A stretch of DNA of 64,000 nt, taken from Bacillus sp. UNC41MFS5 (GTDB lineage: Bacteria; Bacillota; Bacilli; Bacillales_B; DSM-18226). The stretch lies in assembly GCF_000686805.1 (NCBI RefSeq), contig NZ_KK366019.1, positions 182,470-246,469 of the forward strand, in the 5' to 3' direction. The notes under the pieces are model-generated. The model was not told where the DNA came from and searched no databases. It saw only the letters and a list, made by a program, of their open reading frames with translations. A program made the translations under genes and the position numbers. Shown piece after piece: positions 36,284 through 49,300 of the stretch (the first letter of the stretch is position 1; the number at the start of each line of letters is the position of its first letter).

Positions 36284-36947
36284 TAAACCGTATTTCGAAG
36301 ATTTTGATTGGCCGGCGATGTGGGAAGCAACTAGACAAACTCTTTATATGACAGGGATTTCCGTTGTTGCCACATTTATTCTGGGTATCCTGCTAGGATT
36401 GTTGTTATTCCTTACTTCAAAAGGAAGCCTGTGGAGTAATAAACCCATTAATGTCGTCATTAGCGGCGTGGTGAATATATTCCGTTCCATTCCATTTATT
36501 ATTTTAATTGTATTATTAATCCCGTTTACAACGATACTTTTTCGAACCATGATTGGCGAAAATGCCGCATTGCCAGCATTGATTATTGGTGCCGCACCAT
36601 TTTATGCAAGGATGGTGGAAATTGGCCTCCGGGAAATTGATAAAGGCGTTATTGAGGCAGCAAAGTCAATGGGTGCCACAACTGGTACGATCATTTGGAA
36701 GGTTCTTTTACCAGAATCGATGCCAGCGCTGGTCTCTGGAATAACCGTAACCGCGATTGCTCTTGTTGGTTACACAGCAATGGCAGGTGTAATTGGAGCA
36801 GGAGGATTAGGAAATCTTGCCTACCTCCAAGGATTTCAACGCAACCAGAACGATGTAACCTTAGTCGCAACCATCATCATTTTAATTATTGTGTTTATCA
36901 TTCAGTTTATCGGTGATTTTATCACTTCAAAATTAGATAAAAGATAA
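36276..36947 (+). CDS. metI: Methionine ABC transporter permease
   Basis: Permease (MetI/MetP) of the methionine importer, 223 aa with five spans. GTG start inside metN with AGGTGG upstream. MetI-loop EAAKSMGATTGTIIWKVLLPESMPALVSGITVTAIALVGYTAMAGVIGAGGLG near 128-180 contacts the ATPase. Known as metP in B. subtilis. Confidence 0.95.
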   Translation: MNSKPYFEDFDWPAMWEATRQTLYMTGISVVATFILGILLGLLLFLTSKGSLWSNKPINVVISGVVNIFRSIPFIILIVLLIPFTTILFRTMIGENAALPALIIGAAPFYARMVEIGLREIDKGVIEAAKSMGATTGTIIWKVLLPESMPALVSGITVTAIALVGYTAMAGVIGAGGLGNLAYLQGFQRNQNDVTLVATIIILIIVFIIQFIGDFITSKLDKR

Positions 36948-36960
36948 AGGAGAGGTCAAA

Positions 36961-37806
36961 ATGAAAAAATTATTAAGTTTATTATTAGCCTTATCAATCA
37001 TGTTTGTTGTCGCAGCTTGTGGCAAGTCAGAGGAAAAATCAGAAGGTACAACAACTGGTAAAGAAGCAGAAACTACAAAATTAGTAGTTGGAGCATCTAA
37101 CGTTCCCCATGCTGAAATCCTTGAAAAAGCAAAACCACTTTTAAAAGAAAAAGGCATTGACTTAGAAATCAAAACATTCCAAGATTATGTATTACCAAAC
37201 AAAGCATTAGCGTCAAAAGAACTTGATGCAAACTATTTCCAACACATTCCATACCTAGAATCTCAAAATAAAGAAAATGGTTATGGCTTTGTTAATGCTG
37301 GCGGTATCCATATCGAGCCAATTGGTGTTTATTCTAAAAAATACAAAAAGCTAAGTGATCTTCCAAAAGGTGCACACTTAATCATGAGTAACTCTGTAGC
37401 TGACCACGGCCGTCTTCTTTCTTTACTTGAAAAAGAAGGAGTTATCAAATTAAAAGAAGGCATTGATAAAACAAAAGCAGAATTGAAAGATGTTGTTGAA
37501 AATCCTAAAAACATAAAGTTTGATACAAATTATGAAGCAGCTTTACTGCCAAAAATCTATAACAATGGCGAAGGCGATGCTGTACTTATCAATTCTAACT
37601 ATGCGATTGATGCTGGCTTAAACCCTGTTAAAGATTCCATTGCCATTGAAGACAAAGAATCACCATATGTAAACGTGATTGCTGTCCGTAAAGGTGATGA
37701 AAATAAAGAATCAATTAAAGCATTAGTTGAAGTTCTGCATTCAAAAGAAATTCAAGACTTCATTCTTGAACAATACAAAGGTGCCGTTGTACCGGTTTCT
37801 GAGTAA
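36961..37806 (+). CDS. metQ: Methionine-binding lipoprotein
   Basis: NlpA-family substrate-binding lipoprotein. Signal peptide with lipobox VAAC at about 17-20. Core motifs KLVVGASNVPHAEILEKAKPLLKEKGIDLEIKTFQDYVLPNKALASKELDANYFQHIPYLE near 40-100, typical of MetQ. 281 aa. AGGAGAGG site. Last gene of metNIQ, under SAM-riboswitch control. Confidence 0.95.
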   Translation: MKKLLSLLLALSIMFVVAACGKSEEKSEGTTTGKEAETTKLVVGASNVPHAEILEKAKPLLKEKGIDLEIKTFQDYVLPNKALASKELDANYFQHIPYLESQNKENGYGFVNAGGIHIEPIGVYSKKYKKLSDLPKGAHLIMSNSVADHGRLLSLLEKEGVIKLKEGIDKTKAELKDVVENPKNIKFDTNYEAALLPKIYNNGEGDAVLINSNYAIDAGLNPVKDSIAIEDKESPYVNVIAVRKGDENKESIKALVEVLHSKEIQDFILEQYKGAVVPVSE

Positions 37807-37822
37807 TTTATAATTAGGAAGA

Positions 37823-37851
37823 AAGTCAGTGTGGAAACACTGGCTTTTTCT
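37823..37851 (+). terminator. Terminator of metNIQ
   Basis: AAAGTCAGTGT and ACACTGGCTTT pair around GGAA (one mismatch), then TTTTTC. Confidence 0.85.
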
Positions 37852-38186
37852 ATGCCGTTGTCTAAAGCGTTATACATTTATACGGTTTCATTGGGTAAAA
37901 ATAGAAAGACCATTAGAACCGAATTCCATTGGCAAAAAGTAAAAAAATGAGGTATGATTTTACTCGAGTCTATTTTCCTTATATAGGATTAATCAGAATT
38001 TTCATTAAAAACACCTTTTCATTCTCATTTGGTACTAGCTTAATGAAAATAGATGCTATGTTTTTACTGTTTTAGAGTTGCTAATACATTTCATTTGTTA
38101 TAAGATTGGAATGAGAATAAAATGAGAATAGGGTTATCAAATTACCCAATTACATGATACAACACTTTCTCTTTGGAGGTATAGAT
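37852..38186 (+). promoter_or_regulatory. Intergenic region with candidate suf promoter
   Basis: 335 gene-free bases. A plausible SigA promoter is TTGCTA (38078-38083), 17 bases, TAAGAT (38101-38106). ATTCTCATT and AATGAGAAT elements repeat in both orientations around 38020-38130 and could be a regulator site, but they fit no box I can name. Confidence 0.45.
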
Positions 38187-38972
38187 ATGGCTGGATCAAC
38201 GTTAACGATCAAAGATTTACATGTAGCAATTGATGGGAAAGAAATTTTAAAAGGTGTGAACCTTGAAATAAAGGGTGGAGAAATTCACGCTATCATGGGT
38301 CCAAATGGAACGGGTAAATCTACTTTATCTTCTGCCATTATGGGCCATCCAAAATATGAAGTAACAAGCGGATCTATCACTCTAGATGGACAAAATGTTC
38401 TTGAAATGGAAGTAGATGAGCGCGCACGAGCTGGACTATTCCTTGCTATGCAATATCCAAGTGAAATCAACGGCGTGACTAATGCCGATTTTTTACGTTC
38501 AGCACTGAATAGCCGCCTTGGTGAAGGAAATGAAATTTCATTGATGAAGTTTATCCGTAAAATGGATAAGCAAATGGAATTCCTTGAAATGGACCTTGAT
38601 ATGGCGCAACGTTATTTAAACGAAGGTTTCTCCGGCGGTGAGAAAAAACGTAACGAGATTTTGCAATTAATGATGTTAGAACCAAAAATTGCAATCCTAG
38701 ATGAAATTGACTCCGGACTTGATATCGATGCCCTAAAAGTAGTATCAAAAGGAATCAATGAAATGCGCGGCGAAGATTTCGGCTGCTTAGTGATTACACA
38801 CTATCAACGTCTTTTAAACTATATCACTCCAGACCATGTGCATGTAATGATGCAGGGCCGTGTTGTAAAATCAGGCGGACCTGAACTAGCACAACGCTTA
38901 GAAGCTGAAGGATATGACTGGATCAAACAAGAACTTGGAATTGAAGATGAAACAGTTGGGCAAGAAGCGTAA
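38187..38972 (+). CDS. sufC: Fe-S cluster assembly ATPase SufC
   Basis: ABC-type ATPase of the SufBCD scaffold. Walker A GPNGTGKST near 38, signature FSGGEKKRNEILQLMMLEP near 148, Walker B IAILDEIDSGLDIDAL. ATG at 38187 after TTGGAGGT gives MAGSTLTIKDLHVAIDGKEI. 261 aa. First gene of sufCDSUB. Confidence 0.96.
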   Translation: MAGSTLTIKDLHVAIDGKEILKGVNLEIKGGEIHAIMGPNGTGKSTLSSAIMGHPKYEVTSGSITLDGQNVLEMEVDERARAGLFLAMQYPSEINGVTNADFLRSALNSRLGEGNEISLMKFIRKMDKQMEFLEMDLDMAQRYLNEGFSGGEKKRNEILQLMMLEPKIAILDEIDSGLDIDALKVVSKGINEMRGEDFGCLVITHYQRLLNYITPDHVHVMMQGRVVKSGGPELAQRLEAEGYDWIKQELGIEDETVGQEA

Positions 38973-38993
38973 GAGAGGGTTAGGAGGATTACA

Positions 38994-41960
<2,967 letters not shown>

Positions 41961-42015
41961 GATGAAATAGGGCGTTTTTAGGCCTTATTCGTTTAAGAAA
42001 TGGAGGAACACGACG

Positions 42016-43413
42016 ATGGCGAAAAAAATGCCGGAAATCGGTGATTATAAATATGGTTTTGCCGATAAAGACGTTTCCATATTCCGATCTAAGCGTGGTT
42101 TAACATCTGAAATAGTTGAAGAAATTTCTAAATTGAAGAATGAACCACAATGGATGTTAGACTTCCGTTTGAAGTCGCTTGAGCATTTTTACAAAATGCC
42201 AATGCCACAATGGGGCGGCGATTTAAATGCATTAAACTTTGATGAAATTACTTACTATGTAAAACCATCTGAGAAATCTGAGAAGTCCTGGGATGAAGTA
42301 CCTGAAGAAATCAAGGCTACTTTCGATAAACTAGGGATTCCTGAAGCGGAGCAAAAGTACCTTGCTGGGGTATCTGCTCAGTATGAATCTGAAGTAGTTT
42401 ATCACAATATGAAGGAAGAACTTGAAGATCTAGGTATCGTCTTTAAAGATACGGATTCAGCCTTAAGGGAAAATGAAGATATTTTCCGCGAACACTGGGC
42501 AAAGGTTATCCCGCCAACAGATAACAAGTTTTCAGCCCTTAACTCGGCTGTTTGGTCTGGCGGCTCGTTCATCTATGTACCACCAGGTGTGAAAGTGGAT
42601 ACGCCGTTACAGGCTTATTTCCGAATTAACTCTGAAAATATGGGTCAATTTGAACGTACGTTAATCATTGTTGATGAAGGCGCTCATGTGCATTACGTTG
42701 AGGGTTGTACTGCACCAGTCTATACAACCAACTCCCTGCACAGTGCCGTAGTTGAGATTGTGATTAAAAAGGATGCTTACTGCCGTTATACAACGATTCA
42801 AAACTGGGCGAACAACGTCTTCAACCTTGTTACTAAGCGTGCTGTATGTGAAGCTAACGCGACAATGGAATGGATTGATGGCAACATCGGTTCGAAATTA
42901 ACGATGAAGTACCCAGCCGTTATTTTAAAAGGCGAAGGCGCACGTGGAATGACTTTATCGATTGCAATTGCTGGTAAAGGTCAGCACCAAGATGCGGGTG
43001 CGAAAATGATTCATTTAGCACCAAATACATCATCAACGATCGTTTCTAAATCCATTTCTAAGCATGGCGGGAAAGTAACCTACCGCGGAATCGTTCACTT
43101 CGGTCGTAAGGCAGACGGTGCCCGTTCTAATATCGAATGTGATACTTTAATCATGGATAACAAGTCAACATCAGATACGATTCCATACAATGAGATTTTA
43201 AACGATAACATCTCACTTGAGCATGAAGCGAAGGTATCTAAGGTTTCTGAAGAGCAGCTCTTCTACTTGATGAGCCGTGGTATTTCTGAACAGGAAGCAA
43301 CTGAAATGATCGTTATGGGCTTTATCGAGCCGTTTACGAAAGAATTGCCAATGGAATACGCCGTTGAAATGAACCGATTAATCAAGTTCGAAATGGAAGG
43401 TTCTATTGGATAA
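42016..43413 (+). CDS. sufB: Fe-S cluster assembly scaffold SufB
   Basis: Main scaffold subunit of SufBCD, 465 aa. Core segments [60 protein letters not shown] and the end [30 protein letters not shown] are fully conserved. AGGA site at -10. Its last codons form the attachment site of the adjacent integrated element, which leaves the protein intact. Confidence 0.96.
   Translation: MAKKMPEIGDYKYGFADKDVSIFRSKRGLTSEIVEEISKLKNEPQWMLDFRLKSLEHFYKMPMPQWGGDLNALNFDEITYYVKPSEKSEKSWDEVPEEIKATFDKLGIPEAEQKYLAGVSAQYESEVVYHNMKEELEDLGIVFKDTDSALRENEDIFREHWAKVIPPTDNKFSALNSAVWSGGSFIYVPPGVKVDTPLQAYFRINSENMGQFERTLIIVDEGAHVHYVEGCTAPVYTTNSLHSAVVEIVIKKDAYCRYTTIQNWANNVFNLVTKRAVCEANATMEWIDGNIGSKLTMKYPAVILKGEGARGMTLSIAIAGKGQHQDAGAKMIHLAPNTSSTIVSKSISKHGGKVTYRGIVHFGRKADGARSNIECDTLIMDNKSTSDTIPYNEILNDNISLEHEAKVSKVSEEQLFYLMSRGISEQEATEMIVMGFIEPFTKELPMEYAVEMNRLIKFEMEGSIG
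43379..43413 (+). other. attL core in the last codons of sufB
   Basis: The segment from TTAATCAAGTTCGA to the TAA stop recurs at 60696-60732 with only third-position changes (GAA/GAG, GGT/GGC, GGA/GGG). It lies directly beside the integrase gene. Confidence 0.75.
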
Positions 43414-43458
43414 AAAATAAAAAACCTTTAATATCAAGGGTTTGAGAGGATTTCATAC

Positions 43459-43504
43459 CGTGCCAAATTGGTGTCGTGCCAAATTCGTGCCAAGTTGAAA
43501 TTAT
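43459..43504. repeat. Integrase arm-type repeats, left end
   Basis: CGTGCCAAATT occurs at 43459-43469 and 43475-43485, and CGTGCCAAGTT at 43486-43496. The 30 bases 43475-43504 are repeated exactly at 60579-60608 near the right end. Likely integrase arm-binding sites. Confidence 0.6.
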
Positions 43505-44658
43505 CTTTTAGTGTAGGAGGCGAACTTTTGAAGTTCGTCTTCTTCTATTTTTTCGGTGATATCAAGATATGTATCAGCCGTTGTTTTGATGGTTTTATGC
43601 CCCAAGCGATTTGAGACATATTTAAGGCTTGCGCCTGATTCAAGCAGCAGAACCGCATGAGTATGTCTAAAGCCGTGGGTGCCTTTATAATCAACACCAG
43701 ATTTTTTGCAGTAGCCCTGCATGGTATCACGAATAGTCGAAGGTGTTAAATAATGACCGTGACAATTTTGAAAAATGATACCATCTTCATTTTTGTGAAA
43801 TCTTTCATTTCCTAAAATTAATTCATTTTGCTTCAATTTGAACTTCTTTAATTCACGGACTAAATCAGGGTCTATTTTGATAGTACGATAGGAAGAAGAA
43901 TTTTTTAATGTTGTCAATTTTACATTATTATTATCATCACGGCTTGTTTGTTTATCTATGGTTACTTTATCTCCATCAATATCTTCCCATCTTAAAGCTA
44001 ATGCTTCAGATATCCTTAAACCTGTTTTGCTTAAAAAGTATATAAGTACATAGTACAGCTGATAATCAGGGAATCGCTGATGCTTATATGTTTTCATAAA
44101 ATCCAATAGCTTGTTTAACTCTTCAAGGCTGAAATATTTCACTTTTTCCTTCTTTATAGCAACAGAATCTTGAACAGGTACTCTTAATTTATCAGCAGGA
44201 TTTTTTTCAAGCACTTCAAGTTCATGAACCGCATAATGTAATATGCTTTTCAAAACTGAAAGATATTTTAATCTTGAACCAAATGAATATTTTTCTTTTC
44301 CATTTTCATCTAGTTCACCGAATGTAGCAATCCATCTTTTTATTTCAGGTCTATGAATTGTCATGATTTTTTTATGCGCAAAAGTAGGCAAAATATGATT
44401 CCTTATAATTACTTCAATTTGTGTAAAAGTTGATTCCTTTACATTAGCTTTTTTATGTTCAAGCCAATCTTTCACAACATCTTCAAATAACATATTTCTA
44501 TCGTTTATTGTTTGCCCATAATATTTTCTTTCTTCAACTTTTGCTGCTTCAATTTCTGCTTCCTTTTTTGTTCTGAATGTGCCAAGGCTGACTAATTTTC
44601 CATCCTTGTGAACACGGGCCTGCCATTTTCCACTAGCTAACTTTCTGAAGTTTGCCAT
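43501..44658 (-). CDS. int: Tyrosine recombinase/integrase
   Basis: Phage-type integrase, 385 aa. N-terminal AP2-like arm-binding domain (MANFRKLASGKWQARVHKDGKLVSLGTFRTKKEAEIEAAK), SAM-like core-binding domain about 65-165, catalytic domain from about 185. Catalytic residues: Arg in KTGLRISEALALRWEDI, His-x-x-Arg in GTHGFRHTHAVLL, His in NRLGHKTIKTTADTY and the nucleophile Tyr in TYLDITEK. GGGAG ribosome site. It reads toward sufB and ends 88 bp from its stop, the normal place for an integrase next to its att site. Confidence 0.95.
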   Translation of the reverse strand: MANFRKLASGKWQARVHKDGKLVSLGTFRTKKEAEIEAAKVEERKYYGQTINDRNMLFEDVVKDWLEHKKANVKESTFTQIEVIIRNHILPTFAHKKIMTIHRPEIKRWIATFGELDENGKEKYSFGSRLKYLSVLKSILHYAVHELEVLEKNPADKLRVPVQDSVAIKKEKVKYFSLEELNKLLDFMKTYKHQRFPDYQLYYVLIYFLSKTGLRISEALALRWEDIDGDKVTIDKQTSRDDNNNVKLTTLKNSSSYRTIKIDPDLVRELKKFKLKQNELILGNERFHKNEDGIIFQNCHGHYLTPSTIRDTMQGYCKKSGVDYKGTHGFRHTHAVLLLESGASLKYVSNRLGHKTIKTTADTYLDITEKIEEDELQKFASYTKR

Positions 44659-44674
44659 CTTTTCTTTACTCCCT

Positions 44675-45109
44675 TCAATCCTTTAAAACGATTTCGATAA
44701 CGCTTCTTATTTTTGTTTTTTCTTCTTTAGTCAGTAGCCTGTCCTGAAAAAATATCTGATGATTGGAATCTAATAAAGAATCAAGTTTAAATTGTTCTTG
44801 TTCTTCTTGTGGCACTGACTGAGTTTCAATATTTTCACGTTCTTGTGAAATCGTTTCTCGCAATTCTTCTATAAAATCCTCTACTTCCATAGTTCTAGAT
44901 CCTATATATCCTGCTGCTTCCATTAATTCCTCGTTTGGCACTTCTAAGCTTTTTGAAAGCTTGTGTAATACCTCAATTGAGGGATTATTTCGTTTCCCAC
45001 TTTCAAGCTGTGAAATATACATTGCAGTAATTCCTACCAATTCCCCAAGTTTATTCATTGAAAGATTTTTTTCTTCTCTTTTCACTTTAAGATATTTTCC
45101 AAAACTCAT
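44675..45109 (-). CDS. XRE-family CI-like repressor of the element
   Basis: Repressor of 144 aa. The ATG at 45109 follows AGGAGGAG and gives MSFGKYLKVKREEKNLSMNKLGELVGITAMYISQLESGKRNNPSIEVLHKLSKSLEV, a clear Cro/CI HTH at residues 5-60. The C-terminal part is Glu/Gln-rich and helical with no S24 protease domain, so SOS-driven self-cleavage is not expected. That is more like satellite Stl repressors, which are removed by helper-phage proteins. Divergent from the Xis-like gene across three operators. Confidence 0.88.
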   Translation of the reverse strand: MSFGKYLKVKREEKNLSMNKLGELVGITAMYISQLESGKRNNPSIEVLHKLSKSLEVPNEELMEAAGYIGSRTMEVEDFIEELRETISQERENIETQSVPQEEQEQFKLDSLLDSNHQIFFQDRLLTKEEKTKIRSVIEIVLKD

Positions 45110-45158
45110 TAATAACTCCTCCTCTTTAATAAGAATATAAGCTAAAAAGTTCAATTTG

Positions 45159-45225
45159 CAAACTGTCAGTTTGTATAAAACTGTTGGTTTGTGTTTATAA
45201 TATTTTATATAAACTGACAGTTTAT
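45159..45225. promoter_or_regulatory. Three operators and promoter of the lysogeny switch
   Basis: Palindromes CAAACTGTCAGTTTG (45159-45173), a degenerate copy AAAACTGTTGGTTTG (45177-45191) and ATAAACTGACAGTTTAT (45209-45225). Centres are 18 and 33 bp apart. A rightward -10, TATAAT (45196-45201), lies between operators 2 and 3. Confidence 0.78.
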
Positions 45226-45276
45226 AAAGGGTTTTATGAAATGTTTTTAAAAAATTCACCAAGGAGGAATAAGTAA

Positions 45277-45567
45277 ATGCTTAACATTTCTTTAGACGAA
45301 AACGAATTAAAAAAATTATATTTAGAAGAAGTCCGTAAACGTGTGGATGAAATTGGGGAACAAATGATGCTCATTGATACCAAGGAGCTTTGTAAAATGC
45401 TTTCGTTAAGCAGACCAACGGTAGAAAAATTATTTATTTACAATCAGGATTTTCCTTCTATGCGAGTGGGTAAGAAGTGGCTATTTCCTCGTAAAGAAGT
45501 AGAGGAATATATCAAACGTTGGTCAATCGATGTTAGAAAAAAAGGCGGTAATGTAGAGTGTGATTAA
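45277..45567 (+). CDS. Excisionase/AlpA-like HTH protein
   Basis: 96-residue protein with a HTH_17 (MerR-like excisionase) fold at about 33-80: LIDTKELCKMLSLSRPTVEKLFIYNQDFPSMRVGKKWLFPRKEVEEYIKRW. AAGGAGGAA site. First rightward gene after the switch, the place of xis or str in satellites. It could be the recombination directionality factor or an activator; sequence alone cannot separate these. Confidence 0.82.
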   Translation: MLNISLDENELKKLYLEEVRKRVDEIGEQMMLIDTKELCKMLSLSRPTVEKLFIYNQDFPSMRVGKKWLFPRKEVEEYIKRWSIDVRKKGGNVECD

Positions 45568-45686
45568 ATCTGAAAAAAAGAAAAGGAGAACTTTTATTAT
45601 GACAGCAATGCTTGACGAAAAGCTATTCGGTTGTCGAAATTAAAGGAAATTCATTTCTTGACAGTTTGAAAGGGGGTGAAATTGCA

Positions 45687-45788
45687 ATGGATTTGAAAAC
45701 AAGAATCGTTTGTTTCATTAATGATAGACTTTTCATGTTTAAAATAAAGCAGATAGATAAGCAAAGACAGAAAGGAAAATCAACATGA
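45687..45788 (+). CDS. Very small hypothetical protein
   Basis: 33 residues, MDLKTRIVCFINDRLFMFKIKQ then a basic tail, with a strong AAAGGGGG site. Its TGA overlaps an ATG at 45785 by four bases; that next frame begins MNYKIVSSGSKG, like the start of phage MBL-fold hydrolases, but shifts into unrelated sequence after 16 codons. Another mini-frame of 14 codons starts at 45601 with AAGGAG. The region looks like gene remnants. Confidence 0.4.
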   Translation: MDLKTRIVCFINDRLFMFKIKQIDKQRQKGKST

Positions 45789-45837
45789 ATTACAAAATAG
45801 TAAGTTCAGGCAGCAAGGGGGCGAAGGAGGAATACCA

Positions 45838-46056
45838 ATGTACACTTTTAAATGTCATTTTTGCAATGATGAATATTCACTTAACCTTGACGACCACGAA
45901 TATTATTCGATTGATGAATTAATTGAAATGGCATTACGAGTATCAGCAGTGGAACGGGAAATAGCATGGGTTCAAAAAAATGGATTACTTTATTGTGGTT
46001 CTTGCAAGCATAAAGGCGCTAAGATATATGAATTTAAGCTGCCTACACAATATTAA
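45838..46056 (+). CDS. Small zinc-ribbon-like protein
   Basis: 72 aa with two CxxC pairs, MYTFKCHFCNDEYSL and GLLYCGSCKHKGAKIYEF, that could hold one zinc. GAAGGAGG site at the right distance. Unknown function; typical of small early genes in phages and satellites. Confidence 0.68.
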   Translation: MYTFKCHFCNDEYSLNLDDHEYYSIDELIEMALRVSAVEREIAWVQKNGLLYCGSCKHKGAKIYEFKLPTQY

Positions 46057-46077
46057 TCCATAGTTGGACAAAAGAAA

Positions 46078-46108
46078 AACCCACAGATTCCCCACTGTGA
46101 GTTTTTTT
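46078..46108 (+). terminator. Terminator after the small early genes
   Basis: AACCCACAG (46078-46086) pairs with CTGTGAGTT (46095-46103) with one mismatch, then a 7-T run. Confidence 0.75.
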
Positions 46109-46311
46109 CGAAAGCAGTTTCCCAGACTGCTGTCTAACTCCCTTTTTGTCACCAACTAACCTATTGCCAAGGTGTTAAATAGATACAATAAAGGAGGTCG
46201 TATACAATTCTGTCAATATTATATCAAAAATAGACATGATGAAAACTCCTTTACTTGTAATTTCTTTTCCGATGGGAAGAAGAATTGATTGAAGCAAAGG
46301 AGCTTTTTGTT

Positions 46312-49300
46312 TTGGAACCTATCGAACAAGAAAATATAAAAACATCAAATTTTCAACACTATGCGGCTATTCATCATAAAAAGTGCTATGTACAGCCTAA
46401 AGAAAAAGATATGGCAATTATCACAAACAATTTTAAAGAAACTGGATGCACTAAAAGATACACTCCACAAGAATTATTACATGCTTTAGGCAATGGACGC
46501 TGTGTTATGCTATCCAATTTTGAGATAGACAATCAAAACAATTTCCGTTTTATCTCTACCACCGCTTTTGCGATTGATGTAGACGATGAAGAAAAAGTAA
46601 CAAATCCCAAGGAAATTTTAAATATGCTTTACCTAAAAGACATTTGTATGGGGTTATTTTACACGTTTAGTCATGGTAAAAAGGGCAAGGGCAATCGTTA
46701 CCGATTATTTTTCCAGCTTGATCAACCGATTACAAACTTAGAGGATTATATGGCGTTGGTCGAATATGTGATGGAGTATTTGAAACAAAGAGATTTACCG
46801 ATTGATGAATCGGGAGCGTTAAAATATCCGACTCAGATTATAAGACCTGGAATTTTAGGATATGAGGTAAATGATTTTTCCGTTATGCTGCCAGTTAAGG
46901 AATGGCTCCCAGAAGCAAAAGTAGAGGCGAAATTACAAAAAGCAAAAAGAGAAAGAGAACGAAAAGCCAAAGCAGAAAAATTCAAGGATAGATTGTTTAA
47001 ACCTATAACCTACGAAGAATTGAAAGAAATGTGCAAAGCGATTGGATACATACCGAGCGGTGGAACTAAAGAAAAATGGCTTCAAATTGTCTATGCCTTG
47101 AAATATGAAGTGACATTAGGGAATTTGACCGATGAACAGGGGTATGAACTATTTTGTATTGTAAGTGGCAAGGAAGCAAGCGAACGACAATGGAAAAGTA
47201 TGAAACCCCGTGGTAAAGATAATCCCAAGGACGAAGGGGCAACGGTTGGTAGTATCATCAAACATGCTGAAGCTGCAGGATATAAACGTAAACATGCATA
47301 CAATTATGCCTTGCAAGAGACCTTTGAAGCCATTCCTACTGAGGTTATAAAGGTAGATGGGCATTTGTCTGTGGATATTCTAAAAGAGCTAATAGGAAGG
47401 AAAGAATCCCTTATATTACATAGTCCCACGGGGAGTTGGAAAACCACTTGTTCTATTAATGCTTGTAAGGAATTAGCCTATGGAGCGTATGAAGAAAACC
47501 AAAATTTGAGTAATCAAAATTCACGTTGTCCAGATTGGCATTATTATGTATTTTGTTGTCCTACTATTCCGTTAACGGAACAGGTTGCAAAAGATCATAA
47601 TCTTCCATGTACTAAAGGTGGGATGAAATGGCTTGAAAATAAAATGACTGGTAAAGCTGTATTCGGTTGCCGTGTGTTTGTAGCCACTTATGATAAAGCA
47701 GCGGAACTTGTCAGGCATTTGATTGAAGGGATTGATTATGAAGGTAGAAAACCCCACTTTACGCTTGTTGTTGATGAAATTCACAAATTTACCGATGCTT
47801 ACAATTATCGTTATAAAGTCATAGACAAGATAAAAGGTCTTGCAGATAATGCAGCATCTTTCATTGGGTTGTCTGGAACACCAGAAGATATACTCAAAGA
47901 CGATTTTGACAAGCTTATCAAGATTGATACAGGGAATGATAGCAGTCCTTGTACGGATTACCGAGTTTTCACGTACGAAAAAATGAAAGATGCAGACATC
48001 ATGCTTATACCAGTAATCCGAGGGTTGTTGCAGGAAACAAGGGTCTTGTTATTCATCAACAATAAAGATCGGATTAAGAGGATAAGGGACTTACTACGTA
48101 AGGAAGGGATAAAAACGCAAATCGTCTCTAGCGACAATAAGCAAAGCCCAACTTACTTGAATATTGTTGAGAATGGAACGATTGCCGAGGATGTAAACGT
48201 TGTAATTGCTACATCGGTATTAGCTGATGGGATTAGTATCAAAAATGATCCTAATTGGAGTTGCTTAGTGGTTTGTGATAAAGCATCACAGTTCTTTAAT
48301 CCTTCCACTGTAAAGCAAATATCCAATCGTTTTAGGGGGCAATATCGATGTTTTGGATTGTATATGATGCAGCCCAATCCGCACTTTATTGAAACAAATC
48401 GGTTTAACATAGAGAGTGATTTCCAGTATAGAAAAAGGATTGTAAGCGGTTATGTAGAGGAATTAAATGAGGAATTTAAAGAAGATGGATACAAGGAATT
48501 CATCCCTTTCAATGTTGAAAGGGATAATGGGATTTTTTATAGGAGTCAGGATCAACAGGCGATCATTGAATTCAATCCTCTGTTCGTCAGGCATCAATCC
48601 ATGAAGAGGAAAGAGAAGTATTATGGATTGTTCCGAAATGCGTATATAGAAGAAGTCGGTAAGCAATTAGGCGTTAATTGTACTGGAGTTATCAATGTAA
48701 ATTTGGAAGTCGAAAAGAACGGATTTGATTTAACTGGATTGCTTCAGAATATGGAAGCCCAACAGGAGCAAGAAAAAAAGGAAAATGCCGAGCTTAGAGA
48801 AGCCTTCAGTAGGTACTTTGATAAGTCCGTATATAAGTCCTTCTTGAATGATGAGGAAGAAATGTTGGAAGTTTTCAAAAAACAAGTCCATCCTGAACAG
48901 TTTGCAGCTACTAGAAGAAATGTGACCATTGCAGATTATGAAACATGTAAAACGGTTGGAGAGAAAATCAAGAGAAAAGCAGATACCAACAAATATTATA
49001 ATCATATCAAAGGATTAGCAAATATTGCGGCTTTAGATTTTATTAAGGGAACTACTGTTACGAAAAAGGTGTTTAAGGAGTTGTTGAAAATGACGAATGA
49101 AAAATATTCGTCTAATGAATTTAAAGATATTATTCAAAACAAACTGCGTAAAACGTTGAATGTACAAGCTAGTGATGTAAAAGCAGGGTTAGAGTTGTTT
49201 CACGAATATCATCCCAGGTCTGCAAAAGCACGATTTACACAAATAAAACCATTAACCGTAAAAATTGTTGCTAATATACATGGTCTTAGTGAAACTGCTG

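Noticed and set aside
38010..38130. PerR or Fur box before sufC
   Set aside because: The ATTCTCATT/AATGAGAAT elements do not keep the 7-1-7 spacing of these operators.
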